Assembly: GCA_002305045.1 (NCBI GenBank)
Contig: DBPX01000020.1
Coordinates: 1-64,000, forward strand
DNA length: 64,000 bases
Direction: 5' to 3'
From: Ruminococcus sp. UBA1409
GTDB taxonomy: Bacteria > Bacillota > Clostridia > Oscillospirales > Ruminococcaceae
Shown: piece after piece, positions 42,433 through 52,897 of the stretch
How the letters are laid out: each line of letters begins with the position of its first letter
How positions within the stretch are numbered: the first letter of the stretch is position 1
Notes under the pieces: generated by a model
What the model saw: the letters and a program-made list of their open reading frames with translations, nothing else
Told to the model about the DNA's origin: nothing
Database searches by the model: none
Translations under genes and position numbers: made by a program

Positions 42433-43157
42433 TTTACAGTCCTTTCCTGAGCACCGGCGTCCTTGACGGCGTCGGTCACCTCAAACTTATAGCCTACGCT
42501 CCAAACAGTCCTCAGCGCCCACTGCGGCGAGACGCCGTTTAGCTTCTCTCTCAGCCTTTTTATATGGACATCGATCGTCCTCGAGCCTCCGTAATACTCA
42601 AAGCCCCACACCTCGTCTAGGAGCTGGTCCCTGTTGAACACGATGTTGGGATGCGAGGCAAGGTGATACAAAAGCTCCAGCTCCTTAGGAGGGGTGTCAA
42701 GCACCTTCCCCCTGACGATAAGCTCGTACCTTGTCATATTGATGTCAAGACCATCATAGTGTATCTCACGGCGGTCAGAGTCCGGCAGTGACGCCGCCGC
42801 CCTTCTCAGGACAGCCTTCACCCTTGCCACGACCTCCTTGACATCAAAGGGCTTGACTATGTAATCGTCAGCCCCAAGCTCCAGCCCCAGCACCTTGTCA
42901 AAAATCTCCGACTTGGAGGTGATGTATATCAGCGGGACCTCCGACTTTTTTCTTATCTCACGGCAAATCTGCCAGCCGTCCGTCCCCGGGAGGACGACAT
43001 CCAAAAGTATGATGTCCGGTCTCAGGGCGGAGAACTTAACAAGCCCCTCCTCCCCGTCGTTAGAGAGGATTACGCTGTAGCCGTCCTTTTCCAAGCACAT
43101 TCTAAGAAGCTCGCAGATATTCCTGTCGCTGTCGATAATCAACACTCTGCCGCTCAC
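42429..43157 (-). CDS. OmpR-family response regulator (orphan)
   Basis: This 242-residue regulator has a receiver domain (about 1-120) and a winged-helix DNA-binding domain (about 140-232). The phospho-acceptor Asp lies in ILLDVVLPG, with the acidic pair in IDSD, the switch Thr/Ser in YITSKS and the Lys in VKPFD. The recognition end RTIDVHIKRLREKL and VWSVGYKFE are typical. No histidine kinase gene is adjacent, so the partner is elsewhere. GTG is the start, with AAAAAGGAGG upstream and a good promoter at 43200-43228. Confidence 0.93.
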   Translation of the reverse strand: MSGRVLIIDSDRNICELLRMCLEKDGYSVILSNDGEEGLVKFSALRPDIILLDVVLPGTDGWQICREIRKKSEVPLIYITSKSEIFDKVLGLELGADDYIVKPFDVKEVVARVKAVLRRAAASLPDSDRREIHYDGLDINMTRYELIVRGKVLDTPPKELELLYHLASHPNIVFNRDQLLDEVWGFEYYGGSRTIDVHIKRLREKLNGVSPQWALRTVWSVGYKFEVTDAVKDAGAQERTVK

Positions 43158-43199
43158 GCTTTAAGCCTCCTTTTTAAAACCTTTTAGCCTTACCCTTGC

Positions 43200-43228
43200 A
43201 TTATAATACATTATAATGTTTTTTTCAA
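43200..43228 (-). promoter_or_regulatory. Promoter of response regulator operon
   Basis: On the minus strand, TTGAAA (43228-43223), a 17-base spacer and TATAAT (43205-43200). A second TATAAT-like copy lies 10 bases upstream within the repeat ATTATAATAC/ATTATAATG. Confidence 0.8.
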
Positions 43229-43402
43229 GCGGTTTTAATCATTTTTATTGCTAAAGAGTTAAGAAATTGTTAAAGAGAAGGGCTTTGTTAATTATTTGGA
43301 AATAAAATGCCAATATATTCTCAAGTTATCACAATCATAGTCCCGGCGTTTGTAGGATTTTTGTGCATACCTCCGAAAATTAAACCCTGTGACAATAATT
43401 GC

Positions 43403-43430
43403 TTGATTTTTTTTAGAATCATGCTACAAT
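43403..43430 (+). promoter_or_regulatory. Promoter of groESL
   Basis: TTGATT (43403-43408), a 16-base spacer and TACAAT (43425-43430). The CIRCE operator starts 5 bases later. Confidence 0.75.
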
Positions 43431-43434
43431 ATAT

Positions 43435-43461
43435 TTAGCACTTGAAAGACAAGAGTGCTAA
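43435..43461 (+). promoter_or_regulatory. CIRCE operator (HrcA site)
   Basis: TTAGCACTT-N9-GAGTGCTAA matches the CIRCE consensus TTAGCACTC-N9-GAGTGCTAA with one change (C to T at the end of the left arm). It implies repression of groESL by HrcA and release on heat stress. hrcA is not in the window. Confidence 0.95.
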
Positions 43462-43791
<330 letters not shown>

Positions 43792-43809
43792 TTTAACTTT
43801 AAGGAGTGA

Positions 43810-45444
<1,635 letters not shown>

Positions 45445-45489
45445 TCCGGGCGTCTAAAAAGCCATTTACAGATAAAACACTGTTTTGCC

Positions 45490-45520
45490 GCCGGCACTCA
45501 CAGAGGTTGTGGGTGCCGGC
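45490..45520 (+). terminator. Hairpin after groEL
   Basis: GCCGGCACTCACA (45490-45502) pairs with TGTGGGTGCCGGC (45508-45520) with one G-T pair, followed by ACTGTTATTAT. The T run is weak, but the position suits a terminator. Confidence 0.65.
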
Positions 45521-45615
45521 ACTGTTATTATAGATGACTAGGCGGAGTTTTTGACAGACAGGAGGAGCGCCGGGAAACATACGCAGATAGAGAAGATTTC
45601 AGAATTTTGTAGCCA

Positions 45616-45867
45616 GTGTGCTTATCGGGACGCTATGTTGACTTTTTAAGTAAAGTCGACTATAGCACTATCATAAGCAGCGTCATAGGATTTGTAGGGA
45701 TTGCTTATGTGTTCTGCGACTTCTGCAATTTTCAGCTCGGGATTTTCAAATTTGGCAAGGTTCCGTGGCTGCTGGGGATTATAATCTCGGTTGCTGCCTT
45801 TGCTGCTTACTATCATATGATTCTTAATAAGTTTCTGGCAAGGGTGCTTAGCATTGATGTATTCTAA
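45616..45867 (+). CDS. Possible small membrane protein
   Basis: An open frame of 83 residues, starting with GTG and no good ribosome site, has two hydrophobic segments (about 19-38 and 50-70). I do not recognise it. It may be a real small membrane protein, or a gene remnant that has lost its proper start. The bases around it (45521-45615 and 45868-46040) are A+T-rich and hold nothing else I can name. Confidence 0.35.
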   Translation: MCLSGRYVDFLSKVDYSTIISSVIGFVGIAYVFCDFCNFQLGIFKFGKVPWLLGIIISVAAFAAYYHMILNKFLARVLSIDVF

Positions 45868-46040
45868 GAATCCGGCATCCATGCATATGTATGAATATAT
45901 AAAATATTACACACTGATTGAAGTAATTTAATTATATCCTCATATTCGGTTTGTATAAATCGACCATGATACCATTTGTAATGAGAAATTCAAGATGTAA
46001 TTTGCACAAAATACTATATAAGTTTTGTCTATTGTGCTAA

Positions 46041-46069
46041 TGGAAATGGCGAAATGAAAATGCTATAAT
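46041..46069 (+). promoter_or_regulatory. Extended -10 promoter of surface protein gene
   Basis: TGC followed by TATAAT (46064-46069) forms an extended -10. The -35 is weak (TGGAAA, 46041-46046, 17-base spacer). A perfect ribosome site (TAGGAGG) precedes the gene, so strong expression is likely. Confidence 0.65.
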
Positions 46070-46101
46070 GTTAATGTCAATTTAATTAGGAGGTTATCTT
46101 A

Positions 46102-47826
46102 ATGAAAAAGTTTTTAAGCATTTTGACTGTCGCTTTGGCTCTTTGCCTCTGCATGACAGTTGCGTCATTTGCTGCCACTGCTGATATCGTACACCAGTCG
46201 GTTGAAGGCACCGCAGTCATTGACGGTGAAAAGGACGACGCTTATGCCAACGCTCTGGCTCTTCCATTCATTGAGAAGGGTGTGAACAACAGCTCCGGCG
46301 AGCCCTTTGACACAGCTCAGGCAACCGCTTACATCATTAACGACGCAGAGTGGGTCTATGTATACTTTGATGTATACGACACCTCTCTGGACAACACCAG
46401 CGCCAACACCTACGAGCAGGACTCCGTAGAGGTATTCTGGATGGCTGACAACGCCAAGAACCAGATTAGATACCACTACCATCAGGACGAAAGCGGCAAC
46501 GATGTTGTTGACGTCGACTCCGGCACACCCTCCGAGTCTAAGGTAAAGATTACCGACACCGGCTACGCTGTAGAGCTTAAGTTCCCGATAACCGATGTTA
46601 AGAGCAATCAGATTGAGATGTGCCTTCAGGTTAACGCCTGCACCGACGGCGCCCGTGACTGCACCATCTACATAGAGGGCAATGCAGACGCTGACAACGC
46701 CTACCAGAGAACTAACCGTCAGTCCGAGTATGACTGCTGGTGGACCCTTACCCTCGCCGGCGAGTTTGCCGACACCAGAGTAGACCCTGAGGAGAAGCCT
46801 CTTGACTACAGCCTCAAGGCTTGGAACAACATCAAGGCTGCTCAGATTTCCGCTTCCATCCACGCTCAGAACAATGTCGACTGGTCTGACTGGGCAACGT
46901 GGACCACCGAGACCATCAACGTCCCGATAGGACAGACCGTTGATATTGCTTGGGAGATGTTCAACAAGTCAGAGTTCAACGCTGAAAACACCAACAACTT
47001 CACCGTTGTTCCTCAGTTCTCCCTCGACATCAGCGACGCCTCCGGCTACCTCACCATCAAGGACGGCGCAGTTGAGGGCGACAAGGGCGACAAGGCTAAG
47101 TATCGCTACACCTACAGCGACATCACCATCACCTCTGAGGGCTACGACGACATCGTAATCCCCGGCGCATCTGTTGCTCAGACCTGGGAAATCTATGTTC
47201 CCTCTTGGGGCGGAACTGCCGGTAACGGCGGAAATATCGACATGTCCGGTGCTCTTGTAAGCGCTGGCTACACCGTTGAGCAGGTAGTCGACATAATGGC
47301 TAACCTCACTGCGGTTAAGCTCTCGCTCACCTTCGAGTCTATCGACCTGGTTGACACCGCTCTTCTTGCCGAGTGGGATGCTCTTTACGAGGCTGAGGAT
47401 ACCGCTAAGATTGCTGAGCTCCAGGAGTACATCGACAGAGTTGAGGCTGCTAAGGCTGTTATAGCTGACGAGGCTGCTGACATCACCGCCAAGGAAGAGG
47501 CTGTTGACGACGCTAGCAAGGCTGCCAACAGAGCTACCAAGGAGGCTGAGGGCTACACTCAGGCTACCGCTAAGGCAGGCGAGCTTACCGCTGCCGTTGA
47601 AGAGATGACAGCTACCCTCGAGGAGCTTAAGGCTGCCGCTGCCGAGCCTGAGGAGCCTGCTCCTGCCGAGGACGAGACTCCCGCTCCCGCAGAGGACAAT
47701 GCTCCCGCTGCTTCTGCCTCCTCTGATTCCGGCTCGAGCACCGGCCTTGTAGTAGGTATCGTTATTGCGGTTGTAGTTATCATAATCATAGTTGCTGTTG
47801 TCCTCTCCAAGAAAAAGAAGGCTTAA
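46102..47826 (+). CDS. CBM9-like surface protein with C-terminal membrane anchor
   Basis: This 574-residue exported protein has a signal peptide (about 1-24) and a CBM9/DOMON-like sugar-binding domain (about 25-230: GTAVIDGEKDDAYANA, VYVYFDVYD, DSVEVFWMADNAK, YAVELKFPI). A second beta-rich domain (about 235-405), a coiled coil (about 425-515), a Pro/Glu/Ala spacer and a C-terminal membrane helix with a KKKK tail (about 546-574) follow. It lacks an LPxTG motif, so it is held by its tail helix. It probably binds polysaccharide or cell wall at the surface. The similar CBM9-like tail of the 747-residue protein in the c-di-GMP operon suggests shared ligands, but this is speculative. Confidence 0.75.
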   Translation: MKKFLSILTVALALCLCMTVASFAATADIVHQSVEGTAVIDGEKDDAYANALALPFIEKGVNNSSGEPFDTAQATAYIINDAEWVYVYFDVYDTSLDNTSANTYEQDSVEVFWMADNAKNQIRYHYHQDESGNDVVDVDSGTPSESKVKITDTGYAVELKFPITDVKSNQIEMCLQVNACTDGARDCTIYIEGNADADNAYQRTNRQSEYDCWWTLTLAGEFADTRVDPEEKPLDYSLKAWNNIKAAQISASIHAQNNVDWSDWATWTTETINVPIGQTVDIAWEMFNKSEFNAENTNNFTVVPQFSLDISDASGYLTIKDGAVEGDKGDKAKYRYTYSDITITSEGYDDIVIPGASVAQTWEIYVPSWGGTAGNGGNIDMSGALVSAGYTVEQVVDIMANLTAVKLSLTFESIDLVDTALLAEWDALYEAEDTAKIAELQEYIDRVEAAKAVIADEAADITAKEEAVDDASKAANRATKEAEGYTQATAKAGELTAAVEEMTATLEELKAAAAEPEEPAPAEDETPAPAEDNAPAASASSDSGSSTGLVVGIVIAVVVIIIIVAVVLSKKKKA

Positions 47827-47867
47827 TCGCCCTAAGGAGACGGCATAGCCGCAAAACCTGAAAATTT

Positions 47868-47905
47868 AAATACGGCGCACCAAGTCGGTGTGCCGTATTT
47901 TTATA
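47868..47905 (+). terminator. Terminator after surface protein gene
   Basis: AAATACGGCGCACC (47868-47881) pairs with GGTGTGCCGTATTT (47887-47900), followed by more T. Confidence 0.92.
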
Positions 47906-48043
47906 GAGGCTGATTAGAATACATCAATGATTTAATGATAATAATTCATTAATTAGCCGACTAATTTATGTATAATATAAGTATAACTAACGCCTCCAAC
48001 CGGCATGGCAGGAATAGACAAGGCATTGAAAGGAGAGAGCAGA

Positions 48044-49564
48044 ATGCTCAGAGTAGTAAAAACCGAAAACGGAATCGTAAGGGGAATAGAGGCGGCAGAC
48101 CCCAGAATCACCGCCTTCAAGGGAGTCCCGTTTGCCGCTCCGCCGGTGGGGGAAAACCGCTGGAGAGCGCCTCAGCCCGCAGAAAGCTGGGAGGGCGTCC
48201 TCGACTGCTCGAGGTTTAAAAGCATCTCAATGCAGGACACTCCCGGACTCGGGACGGATATCTACTGCCGTGAATGGCATGTCGACCCCGAAATACCGAT
48301 GGGGGAGGACTGCCTGTATCTAAACATCTGGACTCCGGCGAAAACCGGGGAGGAAGCCCTGCCGGTGCTTGTCTGGTACTTCGGAGGGGGACTTCAGTGG
48401 GGCTACACCAGCGAGATGGAGTTTGACGGCGAGCGCATGGCAAGGCGTGGGATAGTCGTAGTCACGGTAAACTACCGACTTGGAGTATTCGGATTTTTGG
48501 CTCATCCACAGCTTACAAGCGAGCAGCCCGACGCTCCTACAAACTTCGGAAGCCTTGACCAGCAGGCAGGGCTTAACTGGGTCAGGCGGAACATAAGGGC
48601 GTTCGGAGGGGACCCTGACTGCATTACCATCGCCGGGCAGTCTGCCGGCGGAGGCTCGGTTATGTCCCAGATAACCTGCCCCAAGAACAAGGGACTGATA
48701 AAAAGAGCGATAGTCCAGAGCGGAATCATCCGCTCCCCATATATGCCGGACGGCTTCGGCAGACCGGGAGGAATGAAGGCTGTCGAGGAAAACGGCAGGA
48801 TATTCCTTGAGGAGTATCTTGGAGTGGACACCATCGAAAGGGCAAGGCAGCTAGATGCGTTTTATATCAGGGACAAGTACGGCGAGTACGCCTCAAAGCA
48901 CCCGAGATTCTTTACAAATATGGACGGCAGCTTCGCCGTGGGAGACCCTGTTTCCCTCTGTGCGGCGGGAGACTGTCTGGATGTCGACATCATGGCAGGA
49001 AACACCGTCGACGAGTTCAGGAGCTTTATCCCGGCGGCTGACGATAAGGAGCTTTCAGCCAAGGCAGAGGGCATCTTCGGGGAGAAGGCAGAAAAGTTTT
49101 TAGCCCTCCCGGGAGCAAGGGAGTCGGACGGTCACGGGCGCTACGCCTCGGTCAGCGGAATCGAGGTCACGGCTAAGGCGATGTTCTCAAGGCTCAAGGA
49201 GCATTTCCCCGACAAGCGTTATTACTACTACAGATTCAACCCCGATATCCCCGGCGAGGACAATCCGGGAAGCTTCCACTCCTGCGAGCTGTGGTTCATG
49301 TTCGAGACGCTTGCCAAGTGCTCAAGACCGTATGTCGGCAGGCATTATGACCTGGCAAGGCAGATGTGCAACTACTGGTGCAACTTCATTAAGACCGGCG
49401 ACCCCAACGGCAGGGACGCAGACGGAAGTCAGATGCCCCTCTGGGAGGAGTATACCGACGGCAGTCACTCCGGCATGACCTTTGTCAGCGAGGGAAGCGT
49501 CCCCGAGGGAAGCGACGGCGAGCTTGTAGCCTTCCTGACAGAGCATGTAAAAAATAAAATATAG
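48044..49564 (+). CDS. Type B carboxylesterase/lipase
   Basis: This 506-residue alpha/beta-hydrolase has the type B carboxylesterase pattern: the FKGVPFAAPPVG start, EDCLYLNIWTP, the oxyanion-hole segment WYFGGGLQWG, the nucleophile motif GQSAGGGS (Ser near residue 205) and a late His in GSFHSCELWFMF. The family box normally reads HGGG, and here it is FGGG. There is no signal peptide, so it acts in the cytoplasm. Esters of plant carbohydrates or xenobiotics are likely substrates. The ATG at 48044 with AAAGGAGAG upstream is preferred over a start 39 bases earlier. Confidence 0.88.
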   Translation: MLRVVKTENGIVRGIEAADPRITAFKGVPFAAPPVGENRWRAPQPAESWEGVLDCSRFKSISMQDTPGLGTDIYCREWHVDPEIPMGEDCLYLNIWTPAKTGEEALPVLVWYFGGGLQWGYTSEMEFDGERMARRGIVVVTVNYRLGVFGFLAHPQLTSEQPDAPTNFGSLDQQAGLNWVRRNIRAFGGDPDCITIAGQSAGGGSVMSQITCPKNKGLIKRAIVQSGIIRSPYMPDGFGRPGGMKAVEENGRIFLEEYLGVDTIERARQLDAFYIRDKYGEYASKHPRFFTNMDGSFAVGDPVSLCAAGDCLDVDIMAGNTVDEFRSFIPAADDKELSAKAEGIFGEKAEKFLALPGARESDGHGRYASVSGIEVTAKAMFSRLKEHFPDKRYYYYRFNPDIPGEDNPGSFHSCELWFMFETLAKCSRPYVGRHYDLARQMCNYWCNFIKTGDPNGRDADGSQMPLWEEYTDGSHSGMTFVSEGSVPEGSDGELVAFLTEHVKNKI

Positions 49565-49705
49565 TAAAAGGGCTATCCAGAAGCCCGTGCAAATATATAA
49601 AGAAAGATAAGCTCACATTTTATGGTGCATGGGCTTTAACCCACTCCGGCAAGGGAAAATTCAGCATTTTTTGCGATGCGCAGGGTTTTATAAACAGACT
49701 AAAGG

Positions 49706-49731
49706 AGGCTGGCGGCATATGCTGTCAGCCT
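49706..49731. terminator. Hairpin between esterase and acetyltransferase genes
   Basis: AGGCTGGCGG (49706-49715) pairs with CTGTCAGCCT (49722-49731), with two G-T pairs, followed by TCCCTTATTATT. The genes on both sides converge on it. Confidence 0.6.
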
Positions 49732-49756
49732 CCCTTATTATTGCACGCCACGGCCC

Positions 49757-50176
49757 TCAGAGAATAAGCTCAAGCTGGCAGTCAAACGGCTCCCTGCTTA
49801 CATGATAGAGGCTGTATTCGCTTGCCTCCACACAGCCTAGGCTTTTATAAAACGCCTGACTCTCGACGGCTGAATGAGCGGAAATGTAGAGCTTTTCCGC
49901 CTTTTTGCAAGACGCCCAGCTCCTTGCGAGATTAAAAAGCTCCCTTCCGATTCCCATTCTTCTCATCTCGCTCGACACATAGATATTGGTAAGGTCAAGA
50001 TACTGCCCCTGCGAGCCGAGCGGAGCTGCCGACACCGAGACAAAGCCCTTTAGCCTGCCGTCAAGGAAGGCTCCTGCCGCAAAGCCTCCCGAGCTAAGCG
50101 TGCTTTTAAGCTCGTTTACAAGATTCTGATAGTCAGACTCGCTCCAGTCGTCAATAAACGGGTCGCTTTTTATCAC
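49757..50176 (-). pseudogene. GNAT acetyltransferase, 5' end lost
   Basis: The 139 residues readable from a GTG contain most of a GNAT acetyltransferase: FAAGAFLDGRLKGFVSVS, LTNIYVSSEMRRMGIGRELFNLA with the acetyl-CoA-binding RxxGxG, and the C-terminal AVESQAFYKSLGCVEASEY. There is no ATG or ribosome site, and the frame runs on upstream without a start until a stop near 50220. There the DNA already belongs to the next, unrelated gene. The N-terminal strand and helix of the GNAT fold are missing. The gene was probably cut by insertion or deletion at about 50180-50205. Confidence 0.75.
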
Positions 50177-50203
50177 CCAGACGCCGACCTTGCAGACCTG
50201 CGT

Positions 50204-50758
50204 TTGAGTGGCGATATGATTGAACTATTGAAAAGCGGGTTGGTGGACAATTCTCTTTTGTGCGAGTTAGCGACACACCCGGATTTTCCCCGGCTCATGG
50301 CTGACCTTGAAATTTATGTGAATGGCGTGGCAGGAAAACAGGTGCAGAGCGCAAACGCCATTGTGGACGCTGTGAGTGCAACAATTATGAAACAACACAA
50401 TCCCGGCTTGACTGACCCGCAGTTAAGGCAGCTTATCGCCGCCCATATTGACGACGACAGCTTTTGCCGCTATGTGATACAGCAGGACATAAACAAGATA
50501 GCCCTCGACCTGCGGGAAGCCCATAAAGACGATTTTTTCAGTGTCCCGGAGGACAACCCACTGGAAGATTTCTTACAGACCGCCGAGGAAACCGCCAGTC
50601 CGGACAGCGACCCGGAGCAAGCGTCACTGGCATTTATCTGCAAACGGCTCCGGCTGAATTACAGGAAGCTATCCGAGGAAGAAAAGAAATGGCTCAAAAA
50701 GATTTCGGAGAAGTCCGACTTGCTGAAAAATCCAAATCCCCAGCGAGGTAGGAAATGA
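50204..50758 (+). pseudogene. Fragment of a mobile-element gene
   Basis: The frame from TTG at 50204 gives 184 residues, and it is open further upstream to about 50170 without a start codon, so the 5' end is missing. The helical, charged protein (DMIELLKSGLVDNSLLCELATHPDFPRL at its start, KLSEEEKKWLKKISEKSD near its end) looks like accessory genes of integrative conjugative elements; I cannot name the family. Codon use is unlike the left part of the window. It directly abuts the truncated acetyltransferase, marking a junction between chromosome and element. Confidence 0.6.
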
Positions 50759-50790
50759 GAGAACGACAAATGGGAATTTGAGGAGGTAAC

Positions 50791-51309
50791 ATGAGATTAC
50801 TGTTTGAGATGGATAAGAAAGATTACGGGAAATGTACACACGCATTTGTTCGCAATTCTGCCAGAAGTATTATTATCGTAAACAACAAGATTGCTATGAT
50901 TCACAGCTTGAAATATGACTACTATAAGTTCCCCGGCGGAGGCATAGAAAGCGGTGAGAATCCCATAGATGCTATGATACGGGAAACCCGTGAGGAATCA
51001 GGGCTGGTAGTTAAACCCGAAACGATAAAAGAATATGGGTATGTCCACCGCATTCAGAAAAGTGATTCGGACGAGACGGAATGCTTTGTTCAGGATAATT
51101 ATTATTATCTTTGTGAAGCAGATAAATATGTGGTTGCGCAAAACTTAGATGAGTATGAATTTGCAGAAACATATACTTTAGAATTTGTTGATCCTGAAAC
51201 TGCGATAAGAAAGAATCGTAATGTAGCACAAACCCCTTATAATCAGGCCATGTTTGAGAGAGAAGCAAGAGTTCTTGAGCTATTGATGGCCGAAGGATTA
51301 TTAGGTTGA
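50791..51309 (+). CDS. NUDIX hydrolase
   Basis: This 172-residue NUDIX enzyme is predicted to cleave a nucleoside diphosphate linked to another group. The box G-x5-E-x7-RE-x2-EE-x-G is complete (GGGIESGENPIDAMIRETREESG, about residues 50-72). GAGGAGGTAAC precedes the ATG. It sits between an element fragment and an aminoglycoside resistance gene, so it is probably cargo of the same element. The substrate is unknown. Confidence 0.87.
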   Translation: MRLLFEMDKKDYGKCTHAFVRNSARSIIIVNNKIAMIHSLKYDYYKFPGGGIESGENPIDAMIRETREESGLVVKPETIKEYGYVHRIQKSDSDETECFVQDNYYYLCEADKYVVAQNLDEYEFAETYTLEFVDPETAIRKNRNVAQTPYNQAMFEREARVLELLMAEGLLG

Positions 51310-51484
51310 CAACCTCCAGCTTGTCGTAGAAATAGCAAAGCCAGCCGAGCCAGTCAACGGTCAAGATGAACGGCGCATAAATGCGCCGCCGTTGACAGTC
51401 CCGCCCGTCTTTGCTAAAGGGTAATCAAGGCGGGAAAGCCCTAAAATGGCTTCACACCTATTTCAATAATTGGAGGAGATAAAA
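51310..51484. other. Intergenic with two hairpins, element scar
   Basis: GGCGCA-taaa-TGCGCC (about 51373-51388) and CCCGCC/GGCGGG (about 51402-51437) are inverted repeats in the 175 bases before the resistance gene. No full promoter was recognised. This is probably leftover mobile-element DNA. Confidence 0.4.
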
Positions 51485-52351
51485 ATGAGATCAGAAAAGG
51501 AAGTTTATGATATTGTTTTGAATTTTGCAAAAACAGACAAACGCATTCGCATGGTTACTTTGGAAGGATCTAGAACAAATACAAATATTCCGCCTGATGA
51601 TTTTCAGGATTTTGATATTACTTTTTTTGTTACGGATATGGACAGCTTCACAAGTGATGATAAATGGCTAGATATATTTGGTGAAAGGTTGATTCTGCAA
51701 AAGCCGGAAGATATGGAATTATTTCCAGCTGTAGAAAAGGGATTTTCATATTTAATGCTGTTTACTGATGATGTTAAGATAGATTTAACTTTGCTGCCGC
51801 TGGAACTGATAGACGAGTATTTTACATGGGATAAACTGGTAAAGTTACTGTTGGATAAAGACAACCGTATCGTAAAGCCGCCAATACCAACGGATATAGA
51901 CTACCACTTGCAGAAGCCTACTCAAAGAATGTTTGACGATTGCTGTAATGAATTTTGGAATACTACAACATATGTAGTAAAGGGCTTATGCCGCAAAGAA
52001 ATTCTTTTTGCTATTGACCATATGAATGATATAGTACGAAAAGAATTGCTTCGCATGATTTCCTGGCTGATTGGTATCAAACAGGGATTTCATTTCAGTT
52101 TGGGAAAAAACTATAAATTTATGAAGCAATATGTCCCAGAGGAATTGTGGGAACGACTTATGTCCACTTATAATATGGATTCCTATCCCCATATGTGGGA
52201 ATCCTTTGAACAATGTATGGCATTGTTCCGGGAGGTTTCGTCAGAAGTGGCATGCCAGTTGGATTACCAGTATCCACTATATGATGAAAAAATCAGTAAT
52301 TATGTGATTCGGCAAAAGAAAAAATATGGCATTGAAGATGATAACAAATAA
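51485..52351 (+). CDS. ant(6)-I: Aminoglycoside 6-adenylyltransferase, ANT(6)-I
   Basis: This 288-residue enzyme inactivates streptomycin by adding AMP to its 6-hydroxyl. The nucleotidyltransferase signature is clear: VTLEGSRTNTNIPPDDFQDFDITFFV, with the Gly-Ser and the catalytic Asp pair. The helical C-terminal part matches ANT(6) proteins throughout (DDCCNEFWNTTTYVVKGLCRKEILFAIDH, SLGKNYKF). The ending SNYVIRQKKKY and several internal differences place it nearer ANT(6)-Ib than ANT(6)-Ia, from memory of those sequences. The ATG at 51485 follows GGAGGAG. It is A+T-rich and lies between element remnants, so it was acquired horizontally. Confidence 0.9.
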   Translation: MRSEKEVYDIVLNFAKTDKRIRMVTLEGSRTNTNIPPDDFQDFDITFFVTDMDSFTSDDKWLDIFGERLILQKPEDMELFPAVEKGFSYLMLFTDDVKIDLTLLPLELIDEYFTWDKLVKLLLDKDNRIVKPPIPTDIDYHLQKPTQRMFDDCCNEFWNTTTYVVKGLCRKEILFAIDHMNDIVRKELLRMISWLIGIKQGFHFSLGKNYKFMKQYVPEELWERLMSTYNMDSYPHMWESFEQCMALFREVSSEVACQLDYQYPLYDEKISNYVIRQKKKYGIEDDNK

Positions 52352-52390
52352 AATTTTTTCATAGGATGAAAAAGTGTAGGAGTACAATAG

Positions 52391-52758
52391 ATATTGGACA
52401 GTTCATAAAAAAGAATGAAGGATAAGGTCTCATCGGTTATAGTTGAAGTTGCAGACAACAACATAATGAGAGGAGGCCATATCCTTCATGAGTAAGAGTA
52501 TAACGCAGGACATGGTGTGTAATCCCTAATAAAATATGCGGAGAAATGCGGCGTGAGCCGCGCTAGCTCAAAGTATAATAAAAGCCGGTCGTACATCAAT
52601 TTCTGGAAGGCTCGCTGAGACGGGGGAGCAATCCTTAACCTGTCAGTCCCGGTAGCCCCACAGCCGTCCCAACCAGCAGCTGTCCACAACACTGCTCCAA
52701 CAACTTTCCTATGAGACCACTACACTGACTCTCTTCCTTAGAGTTCACCGTCCAATAT
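52391..52758. mobile_element. Decayed insertion sequence with terminal inverted repeats
   Basis: The ends ATATTGGACAGT (52391-52402) and ACCGTCCAATAT (52747-52758) are inverted copies with one mismatch. Between them lies only the start of a transposase gene, broken by stops and frameshifts. At about 370 bases the element has lost most of its length and cannot move by itself. Confidence 0.75.
52487..52700 (+). pseudogene. Transposase N-terminal fragment (IS3/IS481-like)
   Basis: After an ATG behind a GAGAGGAGG-type site, MSKSITQDM is readable and then stops. In another frame SLIKYAEKCGVSRASSKYNKSRSYINFWKAR continues, and a third gives SLTCQSR and PHSRPNQ. These pieces in order match the helix-turn-helix start of a common clostridial transposase of the IS3/IS481 type (from memory: KYAEKYGVSRASRKYNKSRSYIYFW...). 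At least two frameshifts and several stops make it a dead remnant. No catalytic (DDE) part is present. Confidence 0.8.
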
Positions 52759-52805
52759 GTTTGACAAACCTACACCCTCGCTTCTTCCTAGGATAAAAAA
52801 GGCAC

Positions 52806-52836
52806 TTGACTTCGAGTGTACTGGAAGGGTTATACT
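52806..52836 (+). promoter_or_regulatory. MerR-type promoter with 19-base spacer
   Basis: TTGACT (52806-52811) and TATACT (52831-52836) are separated by 19 bases, the overlong spacing activated by MerR-family regulators. Within the spacer is the dyad CTTCGAGT-gt-ACTGGAAG (52810-52827, one mismatch), in the position of a MerR operator. It drives the DUF362 ferredoxin gene 62 bases downstream. No merR-type gene is in the window. Confidence 0.82.
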
Positions 52837-52897
52837 TTTTATGCGTGTTAAGATTTCAAGTGTTATGCCCTCAACACAACGAAAGGATGATACAATT

